Shown one piece after another: positions 25,554 through 34,919 of a stretch of DNA of 64,000 nucleotides. The stretch comes from Actinomyces sp. 432. GTDB lineage: Bacteria > Actinomycetota > Actinomycetes > Actinomycetales > Actinomycetaceae. The notes under the pieces are model-generated. The model was not told the DNA's origin. It was given only the letters and a program-made list of their open reading frames with translations, and did no database searches. Each line of letters starts with the position of its first letter. The first letter of the stretch is position 1. The position numbers and the translations under genes were made by a program. Where the stretch lies: the NCBI RefSeq assembly GCF_009930875.1, contig NZ_CP025249.1:248001-312000 (forward strand), given 5' to 3'.

Positions 25554-28130
25554 TCAGCGCCCGCCGTCTTGAGCCAGATGCTCCGCCAAGTAGCGTCCCG
25601 TGATCGAAGCCGGGTCGGCGACCAGCTGCTCCGGAGTGTCGGCGGCGACCACCTGGCCGCCCGCCTCGCCGCCCCCGGGCCCCATGTCGATGACGTAGTC
25701 GGAGTTCGCGATCACGTCCAAATCGTGCTCGATCACCACGACCGTCGCACCGGCTCCGATGAGCCGGTCGAACACGTCCAACAGCTCCTGCACGTCCAGG
25801 GGGTGCAGGCCGATCGTCGGCTCATCGAACACAAACACCGCATCCTCCTGCCGCCTGCCCATCTCGCTGGCGAGCTTGAGGCGCTGGGCCTCACCACCGG
25901 AGAGCGCGGGAGTGTCCTCCCCGAGCGTCAGGTACCCGAGTCCGAGATCATCCAGGACGGAGAGCCTTTCGTGGATCTTCTTACTGCCCGTGAACACCTC
26001 CAGGGCCTCGCTGACGTCCATGCCCATCAGCTGCGGCAGCGAGTAAGACTCCATGGAGTGTCGCGGCGTCCAGAGGATCTCCTCGGCGTCTTCGCCGTAG
26101 CGCTGTCCACCGCAGTCCGGGCAGGTGATGGTCACATCCGGCAGGAACTGCACGTCGAGGGAGATCTGCCCGGTGCCGTCGCAGGTGGGGCAGCGCAGTG
26201 AGCCGGTGTTGTAGGAGAACGCGCCGACCTTCAGGCCCCGCGCCTTGGCGTCATCCGTGCCGGCGAAGGTCTTTCGGAGATGGTCGAGGATGCCGCTGTA
26301 GGTGGCGACGGTCGAGCGGATGTTGGTGCCGATGGGTGAGGCGTCGATCAAGTTCGCCCGGCGAATGCCCTCGGCTTCGATGCGCCTGACATGAGCGGGC
26401 AGTGCCTGCCCCTCGCACCGGGCCCGGAGGCCGGGGATCAGGCTCTCCAGCACCATGGTGGTCTTGCCGGAGCCAGACACGCCGGTGACCGTGGTCAACC
26501 GTCCCTTCGGCACCTCCACGTTCAAGGCGTGGACCGTGTGTATGGGGGCGGTCTCCAACAGGATCGTCCCCAGGTCGAACATCTCGGAACGGTCGGTGCG
26601 GCGCCGGCTCAGCAGCTGCGCGCCCTCGGCCAGGAAGGGGGCGATCTTCGACCGCGGATTGCGGCAGACCTCGTCGATGCTGCCCTGAGTAATGACGGTG
26701 CCGCCCTGGCTCCCGGCCAGGGGACCCATTTCGATCATGTGGTCCGCCCGCCTGAGGACGCGCACGTCGTGGTCGACGAGCACCACCGAGTTGCCGTCGG
26801 CGATCAGACTGTCCACGACCTCCATCAGTCCGTCGATATTCGACGGGTGCAGGCCGATGCTGGGCTCGTCGAGCACGTAGAGCACGCCCGTGGTCTCGTT
26901 GCGCACCGCGCGGGCGAGCTGGACCCGCTGCCGCTCACCGGTGGACAGCGTGCTGCTGGCGCGGTCGAGCGCGAGATAACCCAGGCCGAGGTCGTTCAGG
27001 CGCCTGGCGTTGTCCAGGAAGGAGGTGATGATGCTGTCCGCCATCGGCCGCATGTCCTCGGGCAGGGTGGCGGGAAGGCCCCGCACCCAGGGAACCAGCG
27101 CGTCCAGCGTCATGGCGGTGGCCTGCCCCAAGTTCCTGCCCGCCAGCGTGGTGGAGAGCACCTTGGGACTCAAGCGGGTGCCGCCGCAGTCCGGGCAGTC
27201 GGATGCGTGGAGATACTTCTCCACGCGTTTCATGCCCTTCTCATCCTTGACCTTGGACAGTGCGTTCTCCACGGTGTGCACCGCGCTGTAGTAGGTGAAG
27301 TCCATTTCGGCGGCCGTGTTGGTCTTCTCGTTGACGTACAGGAAATGCCGCTTCTCGGCGGGGCCGTGGAACACGAGCTCCCGCTCCTGCTCCGTCAGTT
27401 CCCGGAACGGAACATCCGTGCGCACACCCATCTCCCGGACGATGTCCTTCATGAGCGACCACATCAGGTTCTGCCAGGGGGCGACGGCGCCCTCGTCGAT
27501 GGTCAGCGACTCGTCGGGCACCAGGGTCGACTCGTCCACCGTACGCACCGTGCCCGTGCCCGAGCAGGTGGGGCAGGCGCCCTCGGAGTTGAAGGCCATC
27601 GCCTCCGCGCCGGGGCCGAAGAACTCCTCCCCGCAGACGGGGCACTTGGTCGGCACCATCAGGGCGACGTCCATGCTCGGCGGGCAGGGGTGCCCATTGG
27701 GGCAGCAGTGGCTGCCGAGTCGGGAGAACATCAGCCGCAGGCTGTTGAGCAGCTCCGAGGCCGTGCCGAAGGTGGAGCGCACGCCGGGGATGGCCGGCCG
27801 CTGGTGCAGGGCCAGGGCCGCGGGCACATGCCGGACCTCGTCCACGTCCGCACGGCCCGCCTGGGTGATCCGACGGCGCGTGTAGGTGGACAGCGCCTCC
27901 AGGTAGCGCCGGGAACCCTCCGCGTAGAGCACCCCCAGTGCCAGGGAGGACTTGCCCGAGCCGGATACGCCGGCGATGGCCACCAGCTTCCCGAGCGGCA
28001 CCTCGACGTCGATGTTCTTCAGGTTGTGGACGCGGGCGCCGCGCACACTGATGGTGGTGGGGCTGGACCGAGCGGTGCCGGTGGGGGCGGTGGCGGACAT
28101 GGGGCTCACGCTACGTTGAGTCGCCGACAC
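25554..28130 (-). CDS. UvrA-like ABC ATPase (UvrA2 / drug-resistance type)
   Basis: UvrA-family tandem ABC protein of about 858 residues, shorter than the roughly 950-residue housekeeping UvrA. First ABC: Walker A in VAIAGVSGSGKSSLALGVLY, a zinc module with CPNGHPCPPS and CPVCGEEFF then CPTCSGTGTV, signature LSTGERQRVQLARA, Walker B in VLYVLDEPSIGLHPSN. Second ABC: Walker A in TVTGVSGSGKTTMVLESLIP, zinc ligands in CPTCDGTGQ and CPDCGGQRY, signature LSGGEAQRLKLASEM, Walker B in VFVFDEPTIGLHPLD. Such short UvrA paralogues are tied to tolerance of DNA-binding drugs rather than core repair. Start: GTG 28130 has GGAGG 5 bp upstream; ATG 28100 is an alternative. It is divergent from the toxin-antitoxin relic at 28174. 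Confidence 0.88.
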   Translation of the reverse strand: MSATQRSVSPMSATAPTGTARSSPTTISVRGARVHNLKNIDVEVPLGKLVAIAGVSGSGKSSLALGVLYAEGSRRYLEALSTYTRRRITQAGRADVDEVRHVPAALALHQRPAIPGVRSTFGTASELLNSLRLMFSRLGSHCCPNGHPCPPSMDVALMVPTKCPVCGEEFFGPGAEAMAFNSEGACPTCSGTGTVRTVDESTLVPDESLTIDEGAVAPWQNLMWSLMKDIVREMGVRTDVPFRELTEQERELVFHGPAEKRHFLYVNEKTNTAAEMDFTYYSAVHTVENALSKVKDEKGMKRVEKYLHASDCPDCGGTRLSPKVLSTTLAGRNLGQATAMTLDALVPWVRGLPATLPEDMRPMADSIITSFLDNARRLNDLGLGYLALDRASSTLSTGERQRVQLARAVRNETTGVLYVLDEPSIGLHPSNIDGLMEVVDSLIADGNSVVLVDHDVRVLRRADHMIEMGPLAGSQGGTVITQGSIDEVCRNPRSKIAPFLAEGAQLLSRRRTDRSEMFDLGTILLETAPIHTVHALNVEVPKGRLTTVTGVSGSGKTTMVLESLIPGLRARCEGQALPAHVRRIEAEGIRRANLIDASPIGTNIRSTVATYSGILDHLRKTFAGTDDAKARGLKVGAFSYNTGSLRCPTCDGTGQISLDVQFLPDVTITCPDCGGQRYGEDAEEILWTPRHSMESYSLPQLMGMDVSEALEVFTGSKKIHERLSVLDDLGLGYLTLGEDTPALSGGEAQRLKLASEMGRRQEDAVFVFDEPTIGLHPLDVQELLDVFDRLIGAGATVVVIEHDLDVIANSDYVIDMGPGGGEAGGQVVAADTPEQLVADPASITGRYLAEHLAQDGGR

Positions 28131-28173
28131 AAACACCTCCATCGCTTTAGCATCCCTGCTCGATGCTTGGTGC

Positions 28174-28631
28174 ATGAGGCGCTTCGATACCAATGCGGCG
28201 CCCGAGCTCATCCGTGCCGCACGACGTGACGTGGGGTTGACGCAGACTCAGTTGGCCGAACGCGCTGGCCTGCGGCAGCCGAGTCTGGCCCAGATGGAGT
28301 CGGGCAGGCGCCCCGTATCCGACGAAATGCTGGAACGCACATGGTTTCCGGCACCTCGCGAGACTCGTTCCATGGCGGCTCGGACGCCTATGACGTCGCA
28401 TCAATGGTGATCATTCGGCTGGCGGCACTGTTCGAGCGCCCCGAGTTCGTGCCGTATCTAACGGCCGTCACTCGCGAGGAGCGGCTGGCGATTAGCACGA
28501 CGCGGAACATTGCGGGCAACACGGGTTACCGATCCATGAATGACGACCTGTTCTGGGCTGCGGTGACGCAGCGGGTGCCGGAGATTCTGGACCGCCTGAC
28601 CGAGGAGTCGGCAGGGCCTGAGGACCGCTGA
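28174..28631 (+). pseudogene. Relic of an MNT/HepT locus: HTH start fused out of frame to a HepT tail
   Basis: Two overlapping frames. 28174-28340 encodes an XRE-like helix-turn-helix (RRDVGLTQTQLAERAGLRQP, then SLAQMESGRRPVSDEMLE), the usual N-terminus of HTH-containing MNT antitoxins. From about 28370 another frame gives YDVASMVIIRLAALFERPEF, VPYLTAVTREERLAIS and TTRNIAGNTGYRSMNDDLFW, the pattern of a HepT C-terminal half. Its catalytic R-x4-H-x-Y is altered (R-NIAG-N-TGY, His to Asn). The nucleotidyltransferase domain and the HepT N-terminus are missing. The simplest reading is an internal deletion that joined the two ends of the operon. It could instead be a small HTH gene beside an unrelated gene. 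A complete locus of the same kind lies at 20974-21832. Confidence 0.5.
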
Positions 28632-28731
28632 CGGGCGAATGGTTCGTGGGGCGCCGCTCCGCTCGACCCAGAGCTGTCCGCCACCGCCGTCCGAGACGGC
28701 TGCGGGGTGCGAGCCGAAACGGGACCGGTTA

Positions 28732-31700
28732 ATGTCGGTGGTCGCGCCTATCCTGGCTTCGATGTTGCCGACGCTGCCAGATGAGTTCGCTCCCGCCACG
28801 CGCGCCTGGTTTGACGCCGCCTTCCCGGCCGGGCCGACGCCGGTCCAGCGGCGCGCCTGGGCGGCCATTGGCCGCGGCGAGAACGTCCTGGTCATCGCCC
28901 CCACCGGCTCCGGTAAGACCCTGGCGGCCTTCCTGTCGGCCATTGACCGCCTCTCCCGGTCCGCGGCGCAGGTGGTCCAGGGCGATGAGCCCGCCCCGGC
29001 TGGCGCTACCCCGGCCGGCGCTACCCCGGCCGACGCCGCCCCGGCCGACGCCGCCCCGGACGGCGCCGTACCAGCCGAGCGCCGTCGCACGCGGCAGCCG
29101 CGCGGGCGCGGCGTGCGGGTCCTGTACATCTCCCCGCTGAAGGCCCTCGGCGCCGACGTGGAGCGCAACCTGCGCCGCCCCCTGGCCGGCATCACCGCGG
29201 CCGCCGAAGACCTGGCCGAGCCCGTCGCCCCCATCACGGTGGGCATGCGCACAGGCGACACCACCCCGGCCGAGCGCCGCCGCCTGCGCACCCGCCCGCC
29301 GGACATCCTCATCACCACTCCCGAGTCGCTGTACCTGATGCTCACCAGCGCCGTGCGCGAGACGCTGCGCAGCGTCGAGACCGTCATCGTCGACGAGATC
29401 CACTCCTTCGCCGGCCAGAAGCGCGGCACCCACCTGGCCCTATCGCTGGAGCGCCTCGACGAGCTCCTGCCCCGCCCCGCCCAACGCATCGGCCTGTCCG
29501 CGACGGTGCGCCCGCGCGCGGAGATCGCCCGCTTCCTGGGCGGCATCCACCCGGTGACCCTCATCGCCGACGACGACGTCCACGCCACCCCCGACGTGAC
29601 CGTCGCCGTGCCCGTGGCGGATATGGCGCGTGTGCCGGCCACCTGGGACCGCCGCGAGCGGGCACTGCGGGGCACGCCCCACCGCGGCGGGACGGCGGGG
29701 GAGGGGATAGGCGCCGGTGGCCGTCTTGCCGGTACGCCTGCGGGTTCCGGCACCGGCGGCAGAAGCGGAAGGCAGGTCTGGCGCAGCGACAGGGCGCTGC
29801 GGGCCGCCATGACCGGCCGGGCCTTCGGAGGCCTGAACGCGCTCGCCGCCGACGTCTCCGCCGGTGCGCCGACTGCCGGGCAGGCCACTACCGAAGGACT
29901 TGATGCGGATGCGGCATCCGTCGGTAAACGCGACACCGGTGCGGGCGCCCCGGCCCGCATGACGGCCTCCATCTGGCCGCATATCGAGCACGCGCTGCTG
30001 GAGCAGATCCTCGCTCACCGCACCACGCTCGTATTCGTCAACTCCCGGGGCGCCTGCGAACGCCTCACCGCCCACCTGAACGAGGACTACGCCGCCTACC
30101 TGGCGGAGCGCGGCGCCGCATCCGCCCTGGCGGTAGGAGACCAGGCCACCGCCCCAGGCTCACCGGCCGCCGAAGCTCCGGCCGTCGCGGAGGACGCCGT
30201 CACCGCCGCCGTAGCCGCCCCGCAAGCCCCGGACGTCGCAGCCGACCTCGCCGACTCGCACGCCATGGGCGAACCCGGCTACCTGGGCGACGCCGCGGTC
30301 CTGATGGACTCCAACCTGCCCGCCATGGGTGAGCCGGTCCGCCACCACGAGTCCTGGGAGATGGGGGCCTCCCAGCACACCCAGCCCCTGCCCGCGGGGG
30401 CGCCCGTGATCGCCAAGGCGCACCACGGCTCCGTCTCCAAGGAGCAGCGCCGCGAGGTGGAGGAGGAACTCAAGTCCGGCCGGCTGCGCTGCGTGGTGGC
30501 GACCGCCTCCCTGGAACTCGGCATCGACATGGGTGCCATCGACCTGGTCCTCCAGGTGGCGCCCCCGCCGTCGGTCGCCGCCGGATTGCAGCGCGTGGGC
30601 CGGGCCGAGCACCGCGTCGGCGGCAGGCCCCGCGGGATTATCTACCCCATCCAACGCACTCAGCTCGTGGACGCCACCGTCGTCGCCGAGGGAATGCGCG
30701 CCGGCAGCATCGAGCACACCGCCCTGGTGCCCAACGCCCTGGACGTGCTCGCCCAGCAGACCGTGGCCGCCGTCGCCGTCGAGGACCGCAAAGCCGACGA
30801 CTGGTACGCCACCGTCACCCGCGCCGCTCCCTACGCGACCCTGCCGCGCAGCGCATTCGACGCGGTCCTGAACCTGCTCGCCGGCGGCTACGCCTCGGCC
30901 GGCCTCGCCGACCTGGTCCCGCGGATCGTTTGGGACCGCGCCACCGGGGCGCTCACCGCCCGGCCCGGCGCGCAGCGGCTCGCCGTCGCCGCCTCCGGCA
31001 CCATCCCCGACCGCGGCCTGTATCCGGTGATGCTGCCGGAGGGTGACGCCGCCGCCGGCCGCCGCCGCGTGGGGGAACTGGACGAGGAGATGGTCAACGA
31101 GTCCAGCGTGGGGGACGTGATCACCCTGGGCACCGCCTCCTGGCGCATCCGCCAGATCGAGCCCGACCGCGTAATCGTCGACCCGGCCCCCGGCCGCAGC
31201 GCCCGCCTGCCGTTCTGGCACGGCGAGGGGGCGGGCCGCCCGGCGGCCACCGGTGCCGCAAAGGGCGCCTTCCTGCGTCAGGCCGCCGCGGTCCTCGGCG
31301 ACGGCGGCCTCGCCGACCCGCCGGAACCGGCCCTGACGCAGCGATTGGCGCGCGCCGGCCTGGATGCGAGCGCCCAGGCGAATCTGGTGGCCCTGCTGCG
31401 CGAGCAGCGGGCGGCGACCGGCGTCGTCCCCTCCGACACCACCCTGGTGCTGGAGAGCTGCCGCGACGAGAACGGCAGCTGGCGACTGATCCTGCACAGC
31501 CCCTTCGGGCGTCGCGTGCATGAGCCCTGGGCCATGGCCGTCAAGGAGCGGGCCCGCCGCATGCTGGGGGTCGACCCGCAGATCGTCACCGCCGACGACG
31601 GCATGGTGCTGCAGACCCCGCCCACCGACCGCCCGCCGGGCGCGGAGCTGTTCACCTTCGACGCCGCGCAGATCGAGCAGCTGGTGCGCAGCCGCGTCGA

Positions 31701-34575
31701 CCATACGGCGGTATTCGCCGCCCGCTTCCGCGAATGTGCCGCCCGCGCCCTGCTCATGCCGGCCTCCCACCCCGGCCGTCGCGCCCCGCTGTGGCTGCAA
31801 CGCATGAAGGCCGGCCAACTGTTGGAGGCCTCCCGCCAGTTCCCCGGCTTCCCCGTGTCGGTGGAGGCGGCGCGCGAATGCCTCCAGGACGTCTGGGACC
31901 TGCCCGCGTTGCGTGGCCTCATGGAGCGCCTCGCCGCGGGCACGGCCACGCTGGTGGAGGCGGTGACGCAAACGCCGTCGCCCTTCGCCGGCCCGCTGCT
32001 GTTCGGCTACACCGGCGCCTTCCTGTACCAGGAGGACCTGCCACACGCCGAGCGTCGCGCCCAGCTGCTCTCCCTGGACCCCGACGTCGTCGCCGAGCTC
32101 GTGGGGGACGGTGGCATCGCCGACCTGCTGGATCAGGAGGTCATGGCGCGGGTCGACTCCGAGCTGCAGCGCCTGGCGCCCGGGCGGCGGGCGCGGGCCG
32201 ACGCCGAGGGGCTGGCCGACCTGCTGCGCGAGCTGGGCCCGCTTTCGGTCGGCGAGCTCGTGGCACGCTGCCAGGGCGACGATGACGCCGGCGTGCGCGC
32301 CGGGCTCGCGGAACTGGAACGGGCGCGGCGCGCCTTCCCCGTGCGCGTGGGTGGGCGCGAGTGCTGGGCCCGCGCGGAGGACGCGGCGATGCTGCGCAGT
32401 GCCCTCGGCGTCGCGGTGCCCGACTGGGCACAACGCGACGGCGATGCGGATGCATCCCTCGCTGCGGGAGCGCGCGCTGATGCCTGCGCAGCCCTGGGCG
32501 GGCCGGATGCGGCCGACATTTCGCCGAGCCCCGCCACCGTGCCCCGCACACCACTGGCCGACCTGGTGCTGCGCTACGCCCGCACCCACGCCGCGGTGAC
32601 TGTTGAGGCTACGGCGGAGGCCTTCGGGCTGGGTCCGGCTGTGGCCATTGAGGTACTGCAGGCACTGGTCGACGAGGGCGCCCTCATGCGCCTGGGCGGC
32701 GGCGATCAGGCCCGCTGGATGGCGCCCGGCGTGTTCACCAGGGTGCGCAACCGTTCACTGGCCAAGGCCCGCGCCGCCGTGCAGCCGGTGCCGGCCGCGG
32801 CCCTGCAGCGGCTCGTGCTGGAGCGCGCCGGCATTACTGCGCGTGCGGAGGAGGCGGGCGCCGTACCAGTGGCGGCGGGGTCGCCGGCAGCGCCCGGTAC
32901 CGCCGTCGGCAGCGGTGAAATCGGCGTCGGCGTCGCGCCCGGACACGGCGTGGAGGCGCTCGCGGAGGCCATCGTCGCCCTGGAGGGCATATGGCTGTCG
33001 GCCGGACTGTGGGAGGCGGTGGTCTTCCCAACCCGGGTCGCCGACTACCGTCCCGCCATGCTGGATGAGCTCATCGGCTCCGGGGAGGTGGTCTGGGTCT
33101 GCCGGACACCGGACGGAGCCGGGGCCGGACGGCGGGCCGAAGCGGATGCCGGGGCGGCGGACTCTGCGACGCCCTCCGCCGGGGCCGCCCCGAGGCCACC
33201 GGCGACGACCATTCCCCCGGCGGCACCCCGCGACCTGCCGGCCCCGGGCCGGGGTGGTGCCGCGCTGGGCGAGATCGCCTTCTTCCCCTCCGACTCCCCG
33301 CTGGCCCCCATGGTCGGTGATCCCGTGGGCAGGGACGAACTAGCGGCGCAGGAGCAGTGGGGACTGGTGCTCGCCGGGCGGCTCACGACCGAGTCCTTCG
33401 CGCCGGTGCGTGCGCTCCTCCAGCCGCGGCCGACCGCCGCCCCGCCCCGGCGGGTGCGCAGTCGTCGCGCCCGCCGCTACGGCGGATACCGCACCGGCTA
33501 CTACACCGGCCGCGCTCGCCCTGCGGGAGCCGCGGGCTCGCCGCAATCGACGCAGCCAACAGCGCCGCCGTCGACTCCGCCCATAGCATCGACATCGTCG
33601 ACCCCGCCCGCAGCACCGGCGCCGCCGGAATCGAGTCCCCGGCGACAGTCGGCTTCGAACGGCGGCGCTCCCACCTTCGGCAGCACCACGACCTCCCACG
33701 ACCCGGCACTCGCCGCAGCGCTCGCGACCGCCTCCTGGCGCCGACTCTCCCCACCGCAGGCCACGGCCGAGGAGCAGGCCGTCGCCGACGTCGAATCCCT
33801 GCTCGACCGCTACGGCGTCGTCGGCCGGGACGTGGCGCTCGCCGCCGGAGTGCCGGGAGGCATCGGCCCGCTGCTGCCGGTGCTGCGCCGCATGGAGGAT
33901 GCCGGCGTGGTGGCGCGCGGAGCATTTGTCGAAGGGCTCGGGCCGAGTCAGTTCGCCGACCGAGAGACCGTCGACCGGCTGCGCGCCCTGGCCGTGCGGG
34001 ATACGGGTGCTGTCGGCAACGGGCGCTCCGAGGTGGCCGACCACCTCGTTGCGTCCGCCGCTGCTGCGTCGAACGAGCCCACGACCGGACGGGAGTCGGC
34101 ACCCCCACCCGCCGACCGCCCCGAGCCGCCGGTGGTCTTGGACCTGAAGGAGCCCGTGTGCCTCGTGGGCGGCGTCGTCCCCTGGCCCGAGCCGGTACTG
34201 CCGCCAGAGTTGGCGGCACGGGCCAGGGATGTCGCAGGCGCCCCAGATGCCGGCGAGTTGCCGCGCCCGGCGGCGCGGCAGGGCACGCGCGTCGTCCTGA
34301 TCGGTGGGCGGCCGGTGCTGCATGCGGCCGAGCGGCTGCGCGCCCTGACCTGCTACACCACCGAGACGGCGGAGCTGGAACGGGCGCTGAACGCCGTCGT
34401 CGCCGCCGAGACCCGCGCCGCGTTGCGAGACACTGCCCGCCCGGGCAAACGCGTGGTGGAGACGCTCAACGGCATCTCCGCACTCGACCGGGTGGTCGGC
34501 GACCTGCTTCAGACGGCTGGGCTGGTGCGTGACCCGCGCGGCATGCGCCTGCACATCGACCCCTACCGGAGGTGA
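28732..34575 (+). CDS. lhr: Lhr-type large DEAD/H-box helicase
   Basis: Superfamily 2 DNA helicase of the Lhr (large helicase-related) group, about 1,948 residues and long for the family because of several Ala/Pro-rich inserts. Motifs: Walker A in VLVIAPTGSGKTLAAFLSAI, motif Ia in LYISPLKALGADVERNL, DEIH in VIVDEIHSFAGQKRG, motif III in IGLSATV, motif V in ATASLELGIDMG, and motif VI in QRVGRAEHRVGG. These are followed by the winged helix and the Lhr core with HSPFGRRVHEPWA. The C-terminal third (about residue 1150 on) is the extended Lhr tail seen in actinobacterial forms. Acts in DNA repair, probably on DNA-RNA or branched substrates, and is damage-inducible in mycobacteria. The start is uncertain: 28732 is chosen; 28762 (MLPTLPDEFAPATRAW) is also fitting; neither has a strong ribosome site. 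Confidence 0.9.
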   Translation: MSVVAPILASMLPTLPDEFAPATRAWFDAAFPAGPTPVQRRAWAAIGRGENVLVIAPTGSGKTLAAFLSAIDRLSRSAAQVVQGDEPAPAGATPAGATPADAAPADAAPDGAVPAERRRTRQPRGRGVRVLYISPLKALGADVERNLRRPLAGITAAAEDLAEPVAPITVGMRTGDTTPAERRRLRTRPPDILITTPESLYLMLTSAVRETLRSVETVIVDEIHSFAGQKRGTHLALSLERLDELLPRPAQRIGLSATVRPRAEIARFLGGIHPVTLIADDDVHATPDVTVAVPVADMARVPATWDRRERALRGTPHRGGTAGEGIGAGGRLAGTPAGSGTGGRSGRQVWRSDRALRAAMTGRAFGGLNALAADVSAGAPTAGQATTEGLDADAASVGKRDTGAGAPARMTASIWPHIEHALLEQILAHRTTLVFVNSRGACERLTAHLNEDYAAYLAERGAASALAVGDQATAPGSPAAEAPAVAEDAVTAAVAAPQAPDVAADLADSHAMGEPGYLGDAAVLMDSNLPAMGEPVRHHESWEMGASQHTQPLPAGAPVIAKAHHGSVSKEQRREVEEELKSGRLRCVVATASLELGIDMGAIDLVLQVAPPPSVAAGLQRVGRAEHRVGGRPRGIIYPIQRTQLVDATVVAEGMRAGSIEHTALVPNALDVLAQQTVAAVAVEDRKADDWYATVTRAAPYATLPRSAFDAVLNLLAGGYASAGLADLVPRIVWDRATGALTARPGAQRLAVAASGTIPDRGLYPVMLPEGDAAAGRRRVGELDEEMVNESSVGDVITLGTASWRIRQIEPDRVIVDPAPGRSARLPFWHGEGAGRPAATGAAKGAFLRQAAAVLGDGGLADPPEPALTQRLARAGLDASAQANLVALLREQRAATGVVPSDTTLVLESCRDENGSWRLILHSPFGRRVHEPWAMAVKERARRMLGVDPQIVTADDGMVLQTPPTDRPPGAELFTFDAAQIEQLVRSRVDHTAVFAARFRECAARALLMPASHPGRRAPLWLQRMKAGQLLEASRQFPGFPVSVEAARECLQDVWDLPALRGLMERLAAGTATLVEAVTQTPSPFAGPLLFGYTGAFLYQEDLPHAERRAQLLSLDPDVVAELVGDGGIADLLDQEVMARVDSELQRLAPGRRARADAEGLADLLRELGPLSVGELVARCQGDDDAGVRAGLAELERARRAFPVRVGGRECWARAEDAAMLRSALGVAVPDWAQRDGDADASLAAGARADACAALGGPDAADISPSPATVPRTPLADLVLRYARTHAAVTVEATAEAFGLGPAVAIEVLQALVDEGALMRLGGGDQARWMAPGVFTRVRNRSLAKARAAVQPVPAAALQRLVLERAGITARAEEAGAVPVAAGSPAAPGTAVGSGEIGVGVAPGHGVEALAEAIVALEGIWLSAGLWEAVVFPTRVADYRPAMLDELIGSGEVVWVCRTPDGAGAGRRAEADAGAADSATPSAGAAPRPPATTIPPAAPRDLPAPGRGGAALGEIAFFPSDSPLAPMVGDPVGRDELAAQEQWGLVLAGRLTTESFAPVRALLQPRPTAAPPRRVRSRRARRYGGYRTGYYTGRARPAGAAGSPQSTQPTAPPSTPPIASTSSTPPAAPAPPESSPRRQSASNGGAPTFGSTTTSHDPALAAALATASWRRLSPPQATAEEQAVADVESLLDRYGVVGRDVALAAGVPGGIGPLLPVLRRMEDAGVVARGAFVEGLGPSQFADRETVDRLRALAVRDTGAVGNGRSEVADHLVASAAAASNEPTTGRESAPPPADRPEPPVVLDLKEPVCLVGGVVPWPEPVLPPELAARARDVAGAPDAGELPRPAARQGTRVVLIGGRPVLHAAERLRALTCYTTETAELERALNAVVAAETRAALRDTARPGKRVVETLNGISALDRVVGDLLQTAGLVRDPRGMRLHIDPYRR

Positions 34576-34676
34576 GCCGTGCCCGACCCGTGCCCGCTGA
34601 CCGGAGCCCTTCTCGACTCACCCGTCCGGCCGGGAACAGGCTGGCCGGAGGACCCCGCCGACGCCGGGGCGCTCTC

Positions 34677-34787
34677 TACTACGCCACTTCGGTGTTGGGA
34701 ACGCCAGTTAGGGGTTTGCTGAAGGGTTCTGAGGCCTTCAGCAAACGCCTAAAGGGCGTAGCAGACGTTGAACTGGCGTAGTAAACG
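34677..34787. repeat. Long nested hairpin element, CTACTACGCC family (copy 3)
   Basis: CTACTACGCCACTTC at the left and AACTGGCGTAGTA at the right form the outer arms. AGGGGTTTGCTGAAGG pairs with CCTTCAGCAAACGCCT inside, around GTTCTGAGG. It lies between the lhr stop and the Fe-S protein gene, both of which transcribe toward it, so it could act as a two-way terminator. The trailing AACGAGTTCTTCGTGTTCGT resembles the flank of the 6972-7030 hairpin. The rest of 34576-34919 holds nothing else recognisable. Confidence 0.7.
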
Positions 34788-34919
34788 AGTTCTTCGTGTT
34801 CGTGGCTGTGGTGGTTCGGGCCGACGGTTGCGGTGTTGTGGCCGTGTTCGGGTGCGAGAGGGCGTCGTCGGGCCGGAGGAGTGGACGGTGCTGTCGCCGC
34901 ATCCCCGGCCGGCGGGTCC

